Assembly (NCBI GenBank): GCA_009919005.1
Contig: RGCW01000005.1
Location: forward strand, 1-50,138
DNA: 50,138 nucleotides
Direction: 5' to 3'
Origin: Candidatus Aquidulcis sp.
GTDB taxonomy: Bacteria > Chloroflexota > Limnocylindria > Limnocylindrales > Limnocylindraceae
This document shows positions 28,443 to 39,255 of this stretch, piece by piece. The position numbers and the translations under genes were made by a program. Below the pieces are notes generated by a model that saw only the letters and a list, made by a program, of their open reading frames with translations, was not told the DNA's origin and searched no databases. The first letter of the stretch is position 1; every line of letters starts with the position of its first letter.

Positions 28443-28473
28443 GGTAATCCTGATAGGATCAGTCAGGATTACC
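28443..28473. promoter_or_regulatory. Perfect 11-bp inverted repeat GGTAATCCTGA-N9-TCAGGATTACC around candidate sufB -10 (TAGGAT)
   Basis: Read directly: 28443-28453 and 28463-28473 are exact reverse complements. The core matches TGA-N9-TCA. Confidence 0.7.
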
Positions 28474-28504
28474 CCGCACACTCCAGCAGGGACGAGGAGG
28501 CGCC

Positions 28505-29908
28505 ATGACCATCGCTAAGGAGACGGTTCGCGACGAACGGGAGCAGTACGCCTTCCACGACGACATCGCCTACCTCCGCGAGACGACAGCTGGGCTCACT
28601 GAGGCGACCGTTCGGGAGATCTCGGAGACCAAGGGTGAGCCAGAGTGGATGCTTGCGTACCGACTACGCGCCTTCAAGCACTTTGAAGCCCGAGCCATGC
28701 CGATGTGGGGCGGCGATCTGACCAAGCTCGACTTCTCCAAGATCGTCTACTACCGCAAACCATCGGAGCGGGAAGAGAAGTCTTGGGATGACGTCCCCGA
28801 CCAGATCAAAAAGACCTTCGAGCGACTAGGTATCCCCGAGGCCGAGCGGAAGTTCCTCTCCGGCGTCGGAGCGCAATACGACTCCGAGGTTGTCTATCAC
28901 TCTGTTCGTGAAGACCTTGAGAAGCTTGGGGTCGTCTTCATGGGGACTGACCAAGGGATGAAGGAGTATCCGGAGATCTTCAAGAAGTACTTCGGAACCG
29001 TGGTGCCCGCTGAAGATAACAAGTTTGCCGCTCTTAACTCTGCGGTCTGGTCGGGCGGCTCGTTCGTCTACGTACCGAAGGGGGTTGAAGTTCCTCTCCC
29101 CCTTCAGGCGTACTTCCGAATCAATGGTCAGAACACGGGTCAGTTTGAGCGAACGCTGATCGTGGTTGATGAGGGCGCTAGCCTGCACTACATCGAAGGA
29201 TGCACCGCCCCGAATTGGGCGACAGATTCGCTCCACGTCGCCGTCGTTGAGGTGATCGCACTCCCCGGTGCAAAAGTTCGCTACACCACGATCCAGAATT
29301 GGTCGAACGATGTGTATAACCTCGTGACGAAGCGCGCGCACGCCCATGCTGGTGCCACCGTGGAATGGATTGATGCCAACACAGGCGCGCAGCTGACCAT
29401 GAAGTATCCCGGCATCTACCTTCTTGGTGAAAAGGCACACGCAGAGATCGTTTCGGTGGCAGTTGCCTCGAAGGGTCAACATCAGGACACGGGAGCAAAG
29501 GCGGTGCACCTCGCGGCCAACACCACCAGTCGAATTGTGGGCAAGTCTGTCTCAAAGGACGGCGGCGTCTCCACCTATCGTGGAACAGTACGCGTTGCTC
29601 CTGGGGCTACAGGCGTGACCACCAGCGTTCGGTGCGACGCCCTGATCTTGGACGAAGGGAGTCGCTCCGAGACCTATCCGTATATCGATATCCAAGAGGA
29701 CGACACATCCATGAGCCATGAGGCCACCGTTGGACGAGTCTCAGACGATCAGATCTTCTATTTGATGAGTCGTGGCATGACAGAGAACGAGGCGACGAAT
29801 CTTATTGTGCAAGGCTTCCTTGAAGTCTTCACCAAGGAGTTGCCGATGGAGTATGCGCTGGAGTTCAATCGCCTGATCCGGCTGGAGATGGAGGGAGCCC
29901 TCGGGTGA
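28505..29908 (+). CDS. sufB: Fe-S cluster assembly protein SufB
   Basis: KGEPEWMLAYRLRAFKHFEARAMPMWG, YDSEVVYHSVREDLEKLGVVF, SVSKDGGVSTYRGTVRV; SD GAGGAGG. Confidence 0.96.
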   Translation: MTIAKETVRDEREQYAFHDDIAYLRETTAGLTEATVREISETKGEPEWMLAYRLRAFKHFEARAMPMWGGDLTKLDFSKIVYYRKPSEREEKSWDDVPDQIKKTFERLGIPEAERKFLSGVGAQYDSEVVYHSVREDLEKLGVVFMGTDQGMKEYPEIFKKYFGTVVPAEDNKFAALNSAVWSGGSFVYVPKGVEVPLPLQAYFRINGQNTGQFERTLIVVDEGASLHYIEGCTAPNWATDSLHVAVVEVIALPGAKVRYTTIQNWSNDVYNLVTKRAHAHAGATVEWIDANTGAQLTMKYPGIYLLGEKAHAEIVSVAVASKGQHQDTGAKAVHLAANTTSRIVGKSVSKDGGVSTYRGTVRVAPGATGVTTSVRCDALILDEGSRSETYPYIDIQEDDTSMSHEATVGRVSDDQIFYLMSRGMTENEATNLIVQGFLEVFTKELPMEYALEFNRLIRLEMEGALG

Positions 29909-31206
29909 CCCGTCGCGGCCTCGCAGATCTCCCACTGGCATGGGCCACCGCCGAGATGATCGCATCATTGAGCCCTGGCGGTTCTGGACTGGCGGAACGA
30001 TCGACAGCGCTCGCAGCATTTCACTCGTTGCCCACCGAATCGAACCTGCTCTTCACTGGATATGTTGATCTTCGCGGCGCGGAGATTGAGCAGGCCGCGC
30101 CATCGGCAGTCGATTCGGCGGTTCGTACGCTCGAAGGTGCGGCACTGCCCGACGGGGCCGCAGCGCTGATCGAGGTTTCCGTGTCTGGCGTCGCCGCTCT
30201 CCTCGGAGATGAGGCGCGTGCCGCGGGGCTGGTCGTTACGGCGCTCCCCCAAGCAACCCCCCTCATTGGCGCGACAGAGGACCGAAGTGCGGCACTCATT
30301 GGTGCACTGTGGAATACGGGTGTCGTAATCGCGCTCGCATCTGGACGGTTGAACGCCCCGATCATCGTGCGCGTCGTAGCACCCGACGCTGGCTCGTCAC
30401 TCATCACGCGCCTCGCGGTTCAGCTTGGCGATGGTGCGCAGGCGTCAATCGTCGAAGAGATCAGCGGCAGCCCAGCGGCGCCGGGCGCGGCGACCTCGCT
30501 GCTCGCCATGAGCAGTGAAGTCACCCTTGGGGACCGTGCGACCTTGGCACTCTCGTCGATTCAAGACCTACCTGAGGACCGCGCCTATCTCACTGTGCGC
30601 CGTCACACCTTCGGGGAGGGGGCGCAGCTTCAGATCGCTGTCGCCCAGGTCGGCGCGCGACTGGTGCGCGGACGAATTGATCACCTCCTGCAGGGTGACG
30701 GATCTGGTGTGCGACAGGTTGAAGTGGTCTTCGGAGCGGGCGATCAGCTACACGATCTCACCACGTATAGCGTGCACTCCGGCCAGAAGACGGTGGGCGA
30801 CCTCTTGGCAAAGGGGGTCTTCGCAGGGAACGCCCGCGGCTACATCAAGGGCGTGACAACAATACCTCGGAGCGGACGTGGCACGAACTCTTATCTCGGT
30901 GAGTTCGGCATGCTCCTTTCGAAGACAGCCCGGAGCGTGGCGATACCCTCACTGTGGATTGACCAGCCCGACTGCGAGCGCGCTGCCCACGGTAGTTCTG
31001 TTGGCCCCATTGATCCGGCGCAGATCTTCTACCTGCGATCGCGCGGCCTGACGGATGCTGAGGCACGTCGAACGATCGTGATGGGCTTCCTAGAGCCAGT
31101 TGTTGCAGCCCTGCCACTCGAAGCTGAAGCCGATCGGCTGCGTGACGTATTGGCGGCAAAGTTAGACACTGCACTCGCAACGTTGCCAGCCACCGTCGCC
31201 TCCTGA
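29905..31206 (+). CDS. sufD: Fe-S cluster assembly protein SufD
   Basis: SufB/D-like C-terminus: GVFAGNARGYIKGVTTIPRSGRGTNSYLGEFGMLLSKTA ... AAHGSSVGPIDPAQIFYLRSRGLTDAEARRTIVMGFLEPV; 4-nt overlap with sufB. Confidence 0.92.
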   Translation: MTRRGLADLPLAWATAEMIASLSPGGSGLAERSTALAAFHSLPTESNLLFTGYVDLRGAEIEQAAPSAVDSAVRTLEGAALPDGAAALIEVSVSGVAALLGDEARAAGLVVTALPQATPLIGATEDRSAALIGALWNTGVVIALASGRLNAPIIVRVVAPDAGSSLITRLAVQLGDGAQASIVEEISGSPAAPGAATSLLAMSSEVTLGDRATLALSSIQDLPEDRAYLTVRRHTFGEGAQLQIAVAQVGARLVRGRIDHLLQGDGSGVRQVEVVFGAGDQLHDLTTYSVHSGQKTVGDLLAKGVFAGNARGYIKGVTTIPRSGRGTNSYLGEFGMLLSKTARSVAIPSLWIDQPDCERAAHGSSVGPIDPAQIFYLRSRGLTDAEARRTIVMGFLEPVVAALPLEAEADRLRDVLAAKLDTALATLPATVAS

Positions 31207-31215
31207 GCCCTGAGC

Positions 31216-31539
31216 ATGCCCAGTGAGCGACTCTTTCCAGCCGCTGAACTTCCCGATGGCACGATGCGCCTCGCGTGGCCAGGTGGTGTGGCGATCCTTG
31301 TCGTGAATCGTGGCGGTACGTTGCACGCCGTTGATGGCGTATGCACGCATGAGTACTGCGAGCTTGATCGTGGGTTTCTCTCACCTGCGCTCGCGGCGCG
31401 ACCTACCGTCACCTGCCCGCTGCACCTGTCACGCTTTGACCTTGAGAGCGGTCAGCCCCTTGATCCGCCTGCCGACGCCCCACTCGGCGTACATTCAGTC
31501 ACCGTTGACGAACAGGGCTGGGTGGTGCTTCTGACCTAG
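31216..31539 (+). CDS. Rieske [2Fe-2S] ferredoxin
   Basis: Rieske-type ligands: CTHEYCELDRGFL and CPLHLSRFDLESG. The first box is CTHEYC rather than CxH-only. Confidence 0.88.
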   Translation: MPSERLFPAAELPDGTMRLAWPGGVAILVVNRGGTLHAVDGVCTHEYCELDRGFLSPALAARPTVTCPLHLSRFDLESGQPLDPPADAPLGVHSVTVDEQGWVVLLT

Positions 31540-31595
31540 CCCGCCGCTGCGCGCTACGATTGGAGCGGCGCGCCCGTTGCGCAAGAGGGGGTCCA

Positions 31596-32759
31596 ATGCA
31601 AGAGATCAAAGACCGTGCTGCGAGCCTCGCCGGCCTCGCCCTTGAGCGCGACGCCATCTTCCTCTATGACGCGCTCGCTAAGATCGAGAAAGACCCTGCT
31701 CGCCGAAGTGCGTTTGAGCGAATTGCGACCAGCGAACGCCGACATGCTGCGATCTGGGAGGCGAAACTTCTCAGCCTCGGAGAGAGCGTGCCCGCGGCCC
31801 CGCGTCCCAGTTGGCGCGTGCGTCAGATCACTCTCTTGGCTCGGCTCTTTGGAACGCGTGCAGTCAGCGACATGGTGAAGGCGCTGGAAGGCTACGAAGA
31901 GGAGGTCTACGGTGCACACGGGGATGTTCCGGAAGTCTCGGACATCGCCGCTGATGAGGCGAAGCACGCTGACATTTGGCGCGAGCTTGACGCTGGGAAG
32001 ACTTCTGAAAACGGCGCGCGCGAAGGGTCTCACCGTGCGGCTCTCGTTGAGACAAAGGCGCGCGAACCATGGCACCGCGCTGGCAACAGCGGCACCCTGC
32101 GGGCCACGATCTTCGGCGTTTCCGACGGGCTCGTATCCAACGCAGCCCTCGTGATGGGAATCGCTGGTGCAACGACAGCCACGGGCCAGGGTGGATTCGT
32201 GGTGCTGGCCGGAGTAGCCGGCCTGTTGGCCGGCGCATTCAGTATGGCTGCTGGCGAATACGTATCCATGCGAAGTCAGACGGAGCTCCTTGAGCGTCAG
32301 ATTGAATTGGAGCGCGCTGAGCTTGAGGCTACGCCAGAGGAGGAGGAGCGTGAGATCGCGGCGATGTATCACGCACGCGGATTCCCCGACGAAGAGGCGC
32401 TCGCAATCGCGAAGCGACTCATGGCAGATCCAGCGATTGCGCTAGAGACGCTCGTCCGCGAGGAGCTCGGACTTGATCCCGAAGAGCTCGGCTCTCCGTG
32501 GGGAGCTGCAATCGGCTCATTTGTGGCGTTTGCGATCGGCGCACTGATTCCACTCCTTCCGTTCGTCGTCTTAAGTGGAAACATGGCGCTGCTCGGCAGC
32601 ATTGCCGTGACCGCTCTTGCCCTGTTTAGCGTGGGTGCGGCGGTGAGCCTCTTGACGGGGAAGTCGGCCATTTACACGGGGCTGCGCCAACTGGGCATCG
32701 GTGCTGCGGCGGCCGCAATTACGTATGCCGTCGGCTCGCTGATCGGAGTAAACGTCTAG
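31596..32759 (+). CDS. Membrane-bound ferritin-like protein: N-terminal rubrerythrin/ferritin-like domain fused to VIT1/CCC1 transporter (MbfA-like)
   Basis: Two ExxH motifs (TSERRHAAIWE, AADEAKHADIWRE), then VIT1 signature LRATIFGVSDGLVSNAALVMGIAGA and SMAAGEYVSMRSQTELLERQIELER. Confidence 0.88.
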   Translation: MQEIKDRAASLAGLALERDAIFLYDALAKIEKDPARRSAFERIATSERRHAAIWEAKLLSLGESVPAAPRPSWRVRQITLLARLFGTRAVSDMVKALEGYEEEVYGAHGDVPEVSDIAADEAKHADIWRELDAGKTSENGAREGSHRAALVETKAREPWHRAGNSGTLRATIFGVSDGLVSNAALVMGIAGATTATGQGGFVVLAGVAGLLAGAFSMAAGEYVSMRSQTELLERQIELERAELEATPEEEEREIAAMYHARGFPDEEALAIAKRLMADPAIALETLVREELGLDPEELGSPWGAAIGSFVAFAIGALIPLLPFVVLSGNMALLGSIAVTALALFSVGAAVSLLTGKSAIYTGLRQLGIGAAAAAITYAVGSLIGVNV

Positions 32760-34557
<1,798 letters not shown>

Positions 34558-34570
34558 GCTCCATCGCGCG

Positions 34571-36049
34571 CTAGAACCAACGCGCGGTGATGACCTTCTT
34601 CGTGGTGTAGAACTCCACTCCGTCGCGCCCGGTCGCGTGCAGGTCACCGAAGAAACTCTTTCGACGACCGCTGAACGGAAAGAAGGCCATTGGGGCGGCG
34701 ACACCAACATTGACGCCAAGCATCCCTGAGGTTGCCTTGCGCTTGAACTCGCGCGCTGCGCTACCCGAGGCGGTGTACAAGCTTGCGGCATTGCCATAAT
34801 CGTTGGTCTCAGCCATGAGGCGGAGCGCCTCTTCCAAATCCTTCGCATACAACACGGAGAGGACTGGACCGAACACCTCTTCGCGTGCGAGCGGCGAGGT
34901 CGCGGAGATCTCAAGGAGGGTCGGCCCAACGAAGTAGCCCTGTGCTGGTCCTGTGCCGCGACCATCTCGCAGCATCGTGGCGCCAGCAGCAACCCCTTGG
35001 TCGACAAGAGTGTGGATGCGCTCACGTGCCTCGCTGCGGATGACTGGGCCGAGAGAGATACCAGCATCGAGTCCAAAGCCCATCGTGATGGTGTCGGCAT
35101 GCTCCAGTAGTCGCGGCAGTAGTCGGTCGCGTGCCTGGCCCACAAGTGTGAGGACAGAACCTGCGAGACAGCGTTGTCCAGCATTACCGAAGGCCGACTC
35201 AGCGATGTTTGGCACGCTCTGATCAAGGACTGCATCGGGCATCGCGATGATGTGATTCTTCGCTCCGCCGAGAGCCTGCACTCGCTTGCCACTCTTTGCC
35301 GCGGTCTCATACACGATTCGCGCGACGCGCTCGGATCCTACGAAGCTGACGGCATCGACCCCAGGGTTCGTGATCAGCCCAGTGACGGTCTCGACTGCAC
35401 CGTGCACGAGCCCGACCACGCCGGCTGGAATGCCAACCTCTTCACACAGCTCAATGATTCGTTGGGATGAGAGTGGGGTGCGCTCGGATGGCTTCAAGAT
35501 AAACGTGTTGCCGCAGGCGATGGCGAGCGGGAGCATCCACATCGGGACCATGAAGGGGAAGTTGAACGGCGTAATGCCAGCAACGACGCCGACGGGGAAG
35601 CGGACCATCTCGGAGTCGATGCCACGCGACACCTGGTCGAGGTTTTGGCCCATGAGCAGCGTTGGCGCACCACAGGCGAAATCAACAACTTCAATGCCGC
35701 GGCGAACCTCTCCTGTAGCGTCGCTGAGGACCTTGCCGTTTTCGGTGGTGACGAGCTTCGCGAGCGCCTCACGGTTGTCGAGCATTGCCTCGCGCAGCTT
35801 GAAGAGATAGCCGGCGCGCTCGGGCGGCGGCATCTCGCCCCACTCCTGGGCAGCGGCACGTGCGGCATCAACGGCCGCTTGTACATCTGCTGCGGAGGAG
35901 AGGGGTACATAGGCGAGGGGGGCTTCAGTCGCAGGGTTAGGCACCACCAGTCGCTCACTCGACGCCGAGGCGACCCAGCCCCCGTTGATGTAATTCTTGA
36001 GCGTGGCTGGGGCGCTCTGCGCGGCGAGGCTTTCAATAGTCGTTGCCAT
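34571..36049 (-). CDS. mmsA: CoA-acylating methylmalonate-semialdehyde dehydrogenase
   Basis: NYINGGWVASASSERLVVPNPATEAPLAYVPL; GITPFNFPFMVPMWMLPLAIACGNTFILKPSERTPLS; GNAGQRCLAGSV; GRRKSFFGDLHATGRDGVEFYTTKKVITARW. Confidence 0.95.
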   Translation of the reverse strand: MATTIESLAAQSAPATLKNYINGGWVASASSERLVVPNPATEAPLAYVPLSSAADVQAAVDAARAAAQEWGEMPPPERAGYLFKLREAMLDNREALAKLVTTENGKVLSDATGEVRRGIEVVDFACGAPTLLMGQNLDQVSRGIDSEMVRFPVGVVAGITPFNFPFMVPMWMLPLAIACGNTFILKPSERTPLSSQRIIELCEEVGIPAGVVGLVHGAVETVTGLITNPGVDAVSFVGSERVARIVYETAAKSGKRVQALGGAKNHIIAMPDAVLDQSVPNIAESAFGNAGQRCLAGSVLTLVGQARDRLLPRLLEHADTITMGFGLDAGISLGPVIRSEARERIHTLVDQGVAAGATMLRDGRGTGPAQGYFVGPTLLEISATSPLAREEVFGPVLSVLYAKDLEEALRLMAETNDYGNAASLYTASGSAAREFKRKATSGMLGVNVGVAAPMAFFPFSGRRKSFFGDLHATGRDGVEFYTTKKVITARWF

Positions 36050-36177
36050 GGCGCGATTCTCGCCGATTGCTGGCCGTCACGCCGACCACGGCGCGATTGT
36101 CTCGCTCCACGCACCTTCGGAAGGGGGGTATCCTCACCCTCACGGCGGCGCATCAGCGCCCAACAATCGGAGGGACC

Positions 36178-37515
36178 ATGAGCGCAGATCAGCGAACTCC
36201 ACTGAGCGGACCAGAGATGGTCGCCCTCTCAAAGCGCCACACCATGACCGAATGGTCGGCGCAAGCCGCCGCGAATCCAATCCCAATAGCTCGGGCAAAA
36301 GGCTCCTGGTTCTGGACCCCGGAGGGGGAGAAGTTCCTTGATTTCAACAGCCAGTTGATGTGCACCAATATCGGCCACGGGGATGAGCGCGTCCTGAGGG
36401 CGATCACGGAGCAGGCTGCGACCTTGGCCTACGCCAATCCATTTATGGCAACAGAGCCACGCGCCCGACTGGGCGCAAAGCTGGCCGAGATCTGCCCAGG
36501 AGATATTGACGCCTTCTTCTTCACGAATGGCGGTGCGGAGGCAGTCGAGAATGCGTTTCGCATCGCACGCCTCTTCACGGGCCGACACAAGATTGCCGCG
36601 CGCTATCGCTCGTACCATGGAGGCACCTCTGGTGCGCTGAGCGCGACTGGCGAGCCGCGTCGGTGGTTTGCAGAGCCAGGGATGCCTGGCATCTTCCGTA
36701 TCCCTGACTTCCACGAATACGGTGCAGCCGAACCTCGCCCAGCCGCAGAGGTACTCGCTGAGACCGAGAAGATCATCAAGTTTGAGGGCCCACAAACGGT
36801 TGCGGCAATCATTGTGGAGTCAGTCGTTGGCACCAACGGCATCTTGATCCCGCCCGATGGCTATATGCAGGGGCTGCGCGACCTGTGTGACCGCCATGGG
36901 ATTCTGCTCATTGCTGATGAAGTGATGGCGGGGTTTGGCCGAACGGGGAAGTGGTTCGCGATTGATCACTCTGGCGTAGTGCCCGACATGATCACAATGG
37001 CCAAAGGGTTAACGAGCGCCTACGTTCAACTTGGAGCGCTCGGGATGCGCCGAAAGATCGCCGATCACTTCGCCGAGAAGGTCTTTGGCGGGGGTCTGAC
37101 GTACAACAGCCACCCACTTGCCTGTGCCACCGCATTGGCGACGATTGGAGTCTATGAAGAGGATGACCTGATCAGCCGTGCCGCATCGATGGGGAAGACG
37201 CTCCGTGCGCACCACGAACGCATGAAGGAGAAGCACCCGTGTGTTGGGCCGATCCGCAACATCGGGCTGTTCGGCATCATTGAACTGGTCCGCGATCCGA
37301 AGACCCAAGAGCCGATCGCAGCGTTCAATACAGCCGCACCAGAGATGGCGACGCTCGGCGCCTTCTTCCGCAAGAACGGTCTCTATACCATCGTGCGATG
37401 GAATGGATTCTTCACGAATCCGCCGCTCATTATCACCAACGAAGAGCTTGACTTTGCGTTTGACGTGATTGATCGTGGTCTGACTGAGGTTGACAAGACC
37501 CTCGGACTGGTATGA
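36178..37515 (+). CDS. Class III aminotransferase (omega-amino acid:pyruvate-like)
   Basis: TNGGAEAVENAFRIARLFTGRHKI, YRSYHGGTSGALSATGE, LLIADEVMAGFGRTGKWFAIDHSGVVPDMITMAKGLTSAYVQLGALGM. Confidence 0.9.
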   Translation: MSADQRTPLSGPEMVALSKRHTMTEWSAQAAANPIPIARAKGSWFWTPEGEKFLDFNSQLMCTNIGHGDERVLRAITEQAATLAYANPFMATEPRARLGAKLAEICPGDIDAFFFTNGGAEAVENAFRIARLFTGRHKIAARYRSYHGGTSGALSATGEPRRWFAEPGMPGIFRIPDFHEYGAAEPRPAAEVLAETEKIIKFEGPQTVAAIIVESVVGTNGILIPPDGYMQGLRDLCDRHGILLIADEVMAGFGRTGKWFAIDHSGVVPDMITMAKGLTSAYVQLGALGMRRKIADHFAEKVFGGGLTYNSHPLACATALATIGVYEEDDLISRAASMGKTLRAHHERMKEKHPCVGPIRNIGLFGIIELVRDPKTQEPIAAFNTAAPEMATLGAFFRKNGLYTIVRWNGFFTNPPLIITNEELDFAFDVIDRGLTEVDKTLGLV

Positions 37516-38534
37516 ACGAAGCTCGCGTTGGCGAAGGGGCGCCACCACCGGTGATCACGGTGGTGCAGCGCGGCCAGATCACCGAGGCGGCCCATCGAGG
37601 TGACGTGGCTGTTGTAGGTGTAGGAGGGCATCTAGCGGCGAGCGTCGGAGAACCAGATCGGCTGGTCTCGTTGCGGAGCTCGGTGAAGCCGTTCACGGCC
37701 GTGGCCGTCTTGGCGGCTGCAACCGACGCTGGGCTCGCGCTCGATGACGAGATGATCGCCCTCGCTTCGGCGAGCCACGCCGGCGCCGACGAGCACCTTG
37801 CGGTGGCGCGCCGCATGATTGAGGCGTTCAATTTAGATCCAGCGCTCCTGGTCCATGGCCGACCGTCGAGCGGACGTGGCGGGAGCGCGGATCTGCTTGC
37901 ACACATGTGCTCGGGGCAACATCTGTCACTGCTGATCTTGGCCAAGGCACGCGGATTTGACCCGAACGGATATTCGGAGTTTGACCACCCGGTGCAACGC
38001 GAGTTGCGCAACGTGGTCGGCGAACTCCTCGGTGTTGATGTTCATGCTGCCCCGTGGGGGATGGATGGATGTGCCATACCTACCTCTGCGGTACCTCTGC
38101 GCGTTGCTGCAGAGGGGGCGCGTCGCTGGGCAGCACCCCACGATCCCCTCGTCCCTGAGCGGTACCGTGGGCTGCTCGAGCGAGTTCGCATTGCTGCGAT
38201 CAAGAACCCACGTCTTATCTCTGGGGCTGGCCTGTTGGACACCGATCTGATCCGTGGTGGTCAAGGTGACGTGGTTGCGAAGCAGGGGGCAGAGGGACTG
38301 TGCCTCGTTGGCCTGCCTGGACATGGCATCGCCGTGCGCACCGAAGACGGCGATGCCGCCGCCCGATCGGGACGCGTGGCGACTGTCACTGTCCTCGCCG
38401 CGATTGGTGCGTCTGTGGCCGCCACACCGGCGCTTGATTCGCATCGTGTGGTGAAGCTTGCCGATCCGCGTGGGGGTGCTGCGCTCGCCTCGGTACTCCC
38501 AGGCGCATCACTCACCTCGCTGACGGTCAGGTAA
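37512..38534 (+). CDS. Asparaginase (L-asparaginase II family, AnsA2/Rhizobium-type)
   Basis: VSLRSSVKPFTAVAVLAAATDAGLALDDEMIALASASHAGADEHLAVARRMI; YSEFDHPVQRELRNVVGE; GMDGCAIPTSAVPL. Confidence 0.87.
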   Translation: MNEARVGEGAPPPVITVVQRGQITEAAHRGDVAVVGVGGHLAASVGEPDRLVSLRSSVKPFTAVAVLAAATDAGLALDDEMIALASASHAGADEHLAVARRMIEAFNLDPALLVHGRPSSGRGGSADLLAHMCSGQHLSLLILAKARGFDPNGYSEFDHPVQRELRNVVGELLGVDVHAAPWGMDGCAIPTSAVPLRVAAEGARRWAAPHDPLVPERYRGLLERVRIAAIKNPRLISGAGLLDTDLIRGGQGDVVAKQGAEGLCLVGLPGHGIAVRTEDGDAAARSGRVATVTVLAAIGASVAATPALDSHRVVKLADPRGGAALASVLPGASLTSLTVR

Positions 38535-38537
38535 GCC

Positions 38538-39245
38538 GTGCCTCCGGCGACGATGCGCCGCGAAGAGGCGTGGCGTGTACTCGGCCTCGCCGCTCAGCCA
38601 TCTGTTCGTGACGTGAAACTCGCCTTTCGTCGACTTGCGAAATCGACTCATCCAGACCTGATCGGCGGCGTCAGGACCCCCGCGCAATTCGCGCGACTCA
38701 CCGAGGCGTATGAGGTTGCCCTCGCCGATGCCGTCGCGGCGGGTCGACTCGGTACGCCACGCCGCGAGATGCCCCCAGCTCGCCCCACACCGGTGATGCG
38801 CCAGTCCGAGCAAGCCCCTCGACAGGCGACTGCTTCGGAGGCGATACCGCGGGCACGCCCGGGTTCAACAACGTATGACGGTGCAACGGAAGAGGAGCCT
38901 TTCTGGAACGGCGCTGCGTGGGTGGGTGCTGACTCGGGGACATACTGGACGGTGAATCCGCGCGAATATGCCGATCCTCGTAAGCATGGGCCGGAGTATC
39001 GTGCGCGTGGGCGACGCCCGGTGCGTCGCACGCCGCGCGGGCGGATGACGTCAGAACCCGTTACCGAGGAAGTGCCAACCGCGGTAGCGACGTCGGGGAG
39101 CGTCGCTCGGTCAACTTCGCTCATGGTTGGCGCCGTCTCACTCGCTCTGATCGCGGTGCTCGTGAGTGGCTCTCTCCGCCTCCTCGCCGCAGGCGTCCTC
39201 TGTGCACTTCTCGCGTTTGCTGTCCTGCGAGGACGTCACAGGTAG
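38538..39245 (+). CDS. N-terminal J-domain (DnaJ-like) protein with C-terminal TM segments
   Basis: AWRVLGLAAQPSVRDVKLAFRRLAKSTHPDLIGGV with HPD motif; C-terminal hydrophobic LMVGAVSLALIAVLVSGSLRLLAAGVLCALLAFAVL; GTG start. Confidence 0.8.
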   Translation: MPPATMRREEAWRVLGLAAQPSVRDVKLAFRRLAKSTHPDLIGGVRTPAQFARLTEAYEVALADAVAAGRLGTPRREMPPARPTPVMRQSEQAPRQATASEAIPRARPGSTTYDGATEEEPFWNGAAWVGADSGTYWTVNPREYADPRKHGPEYRARGRRPVRRTPRGRMTSEPVTEEVPTAVATSGSVARSTSLMVGAVSLALIAVLVSGSLRLLAAGVLCALLAFAVLRGRHR

Positions 39246-39255
39246 GATTAGGCCT

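Noticed and set aside
28826-29509. 227-aa minus-strand ORF
   Set aside because: Antisense to sufB; codon-mirror artefact with no family features.
31554-32372. 272-aa minus-strand ORF
   Set aside because: Antisense to the ferritin-VIT1 gene; low-complexity Arg/Ser-rich shadow translation.
36114-36124. CCTTCGGAAGG hairpin upstream of the aminotransferase
   Set aside because: Very short with 1-nt centre; cannot distinguish from chance.
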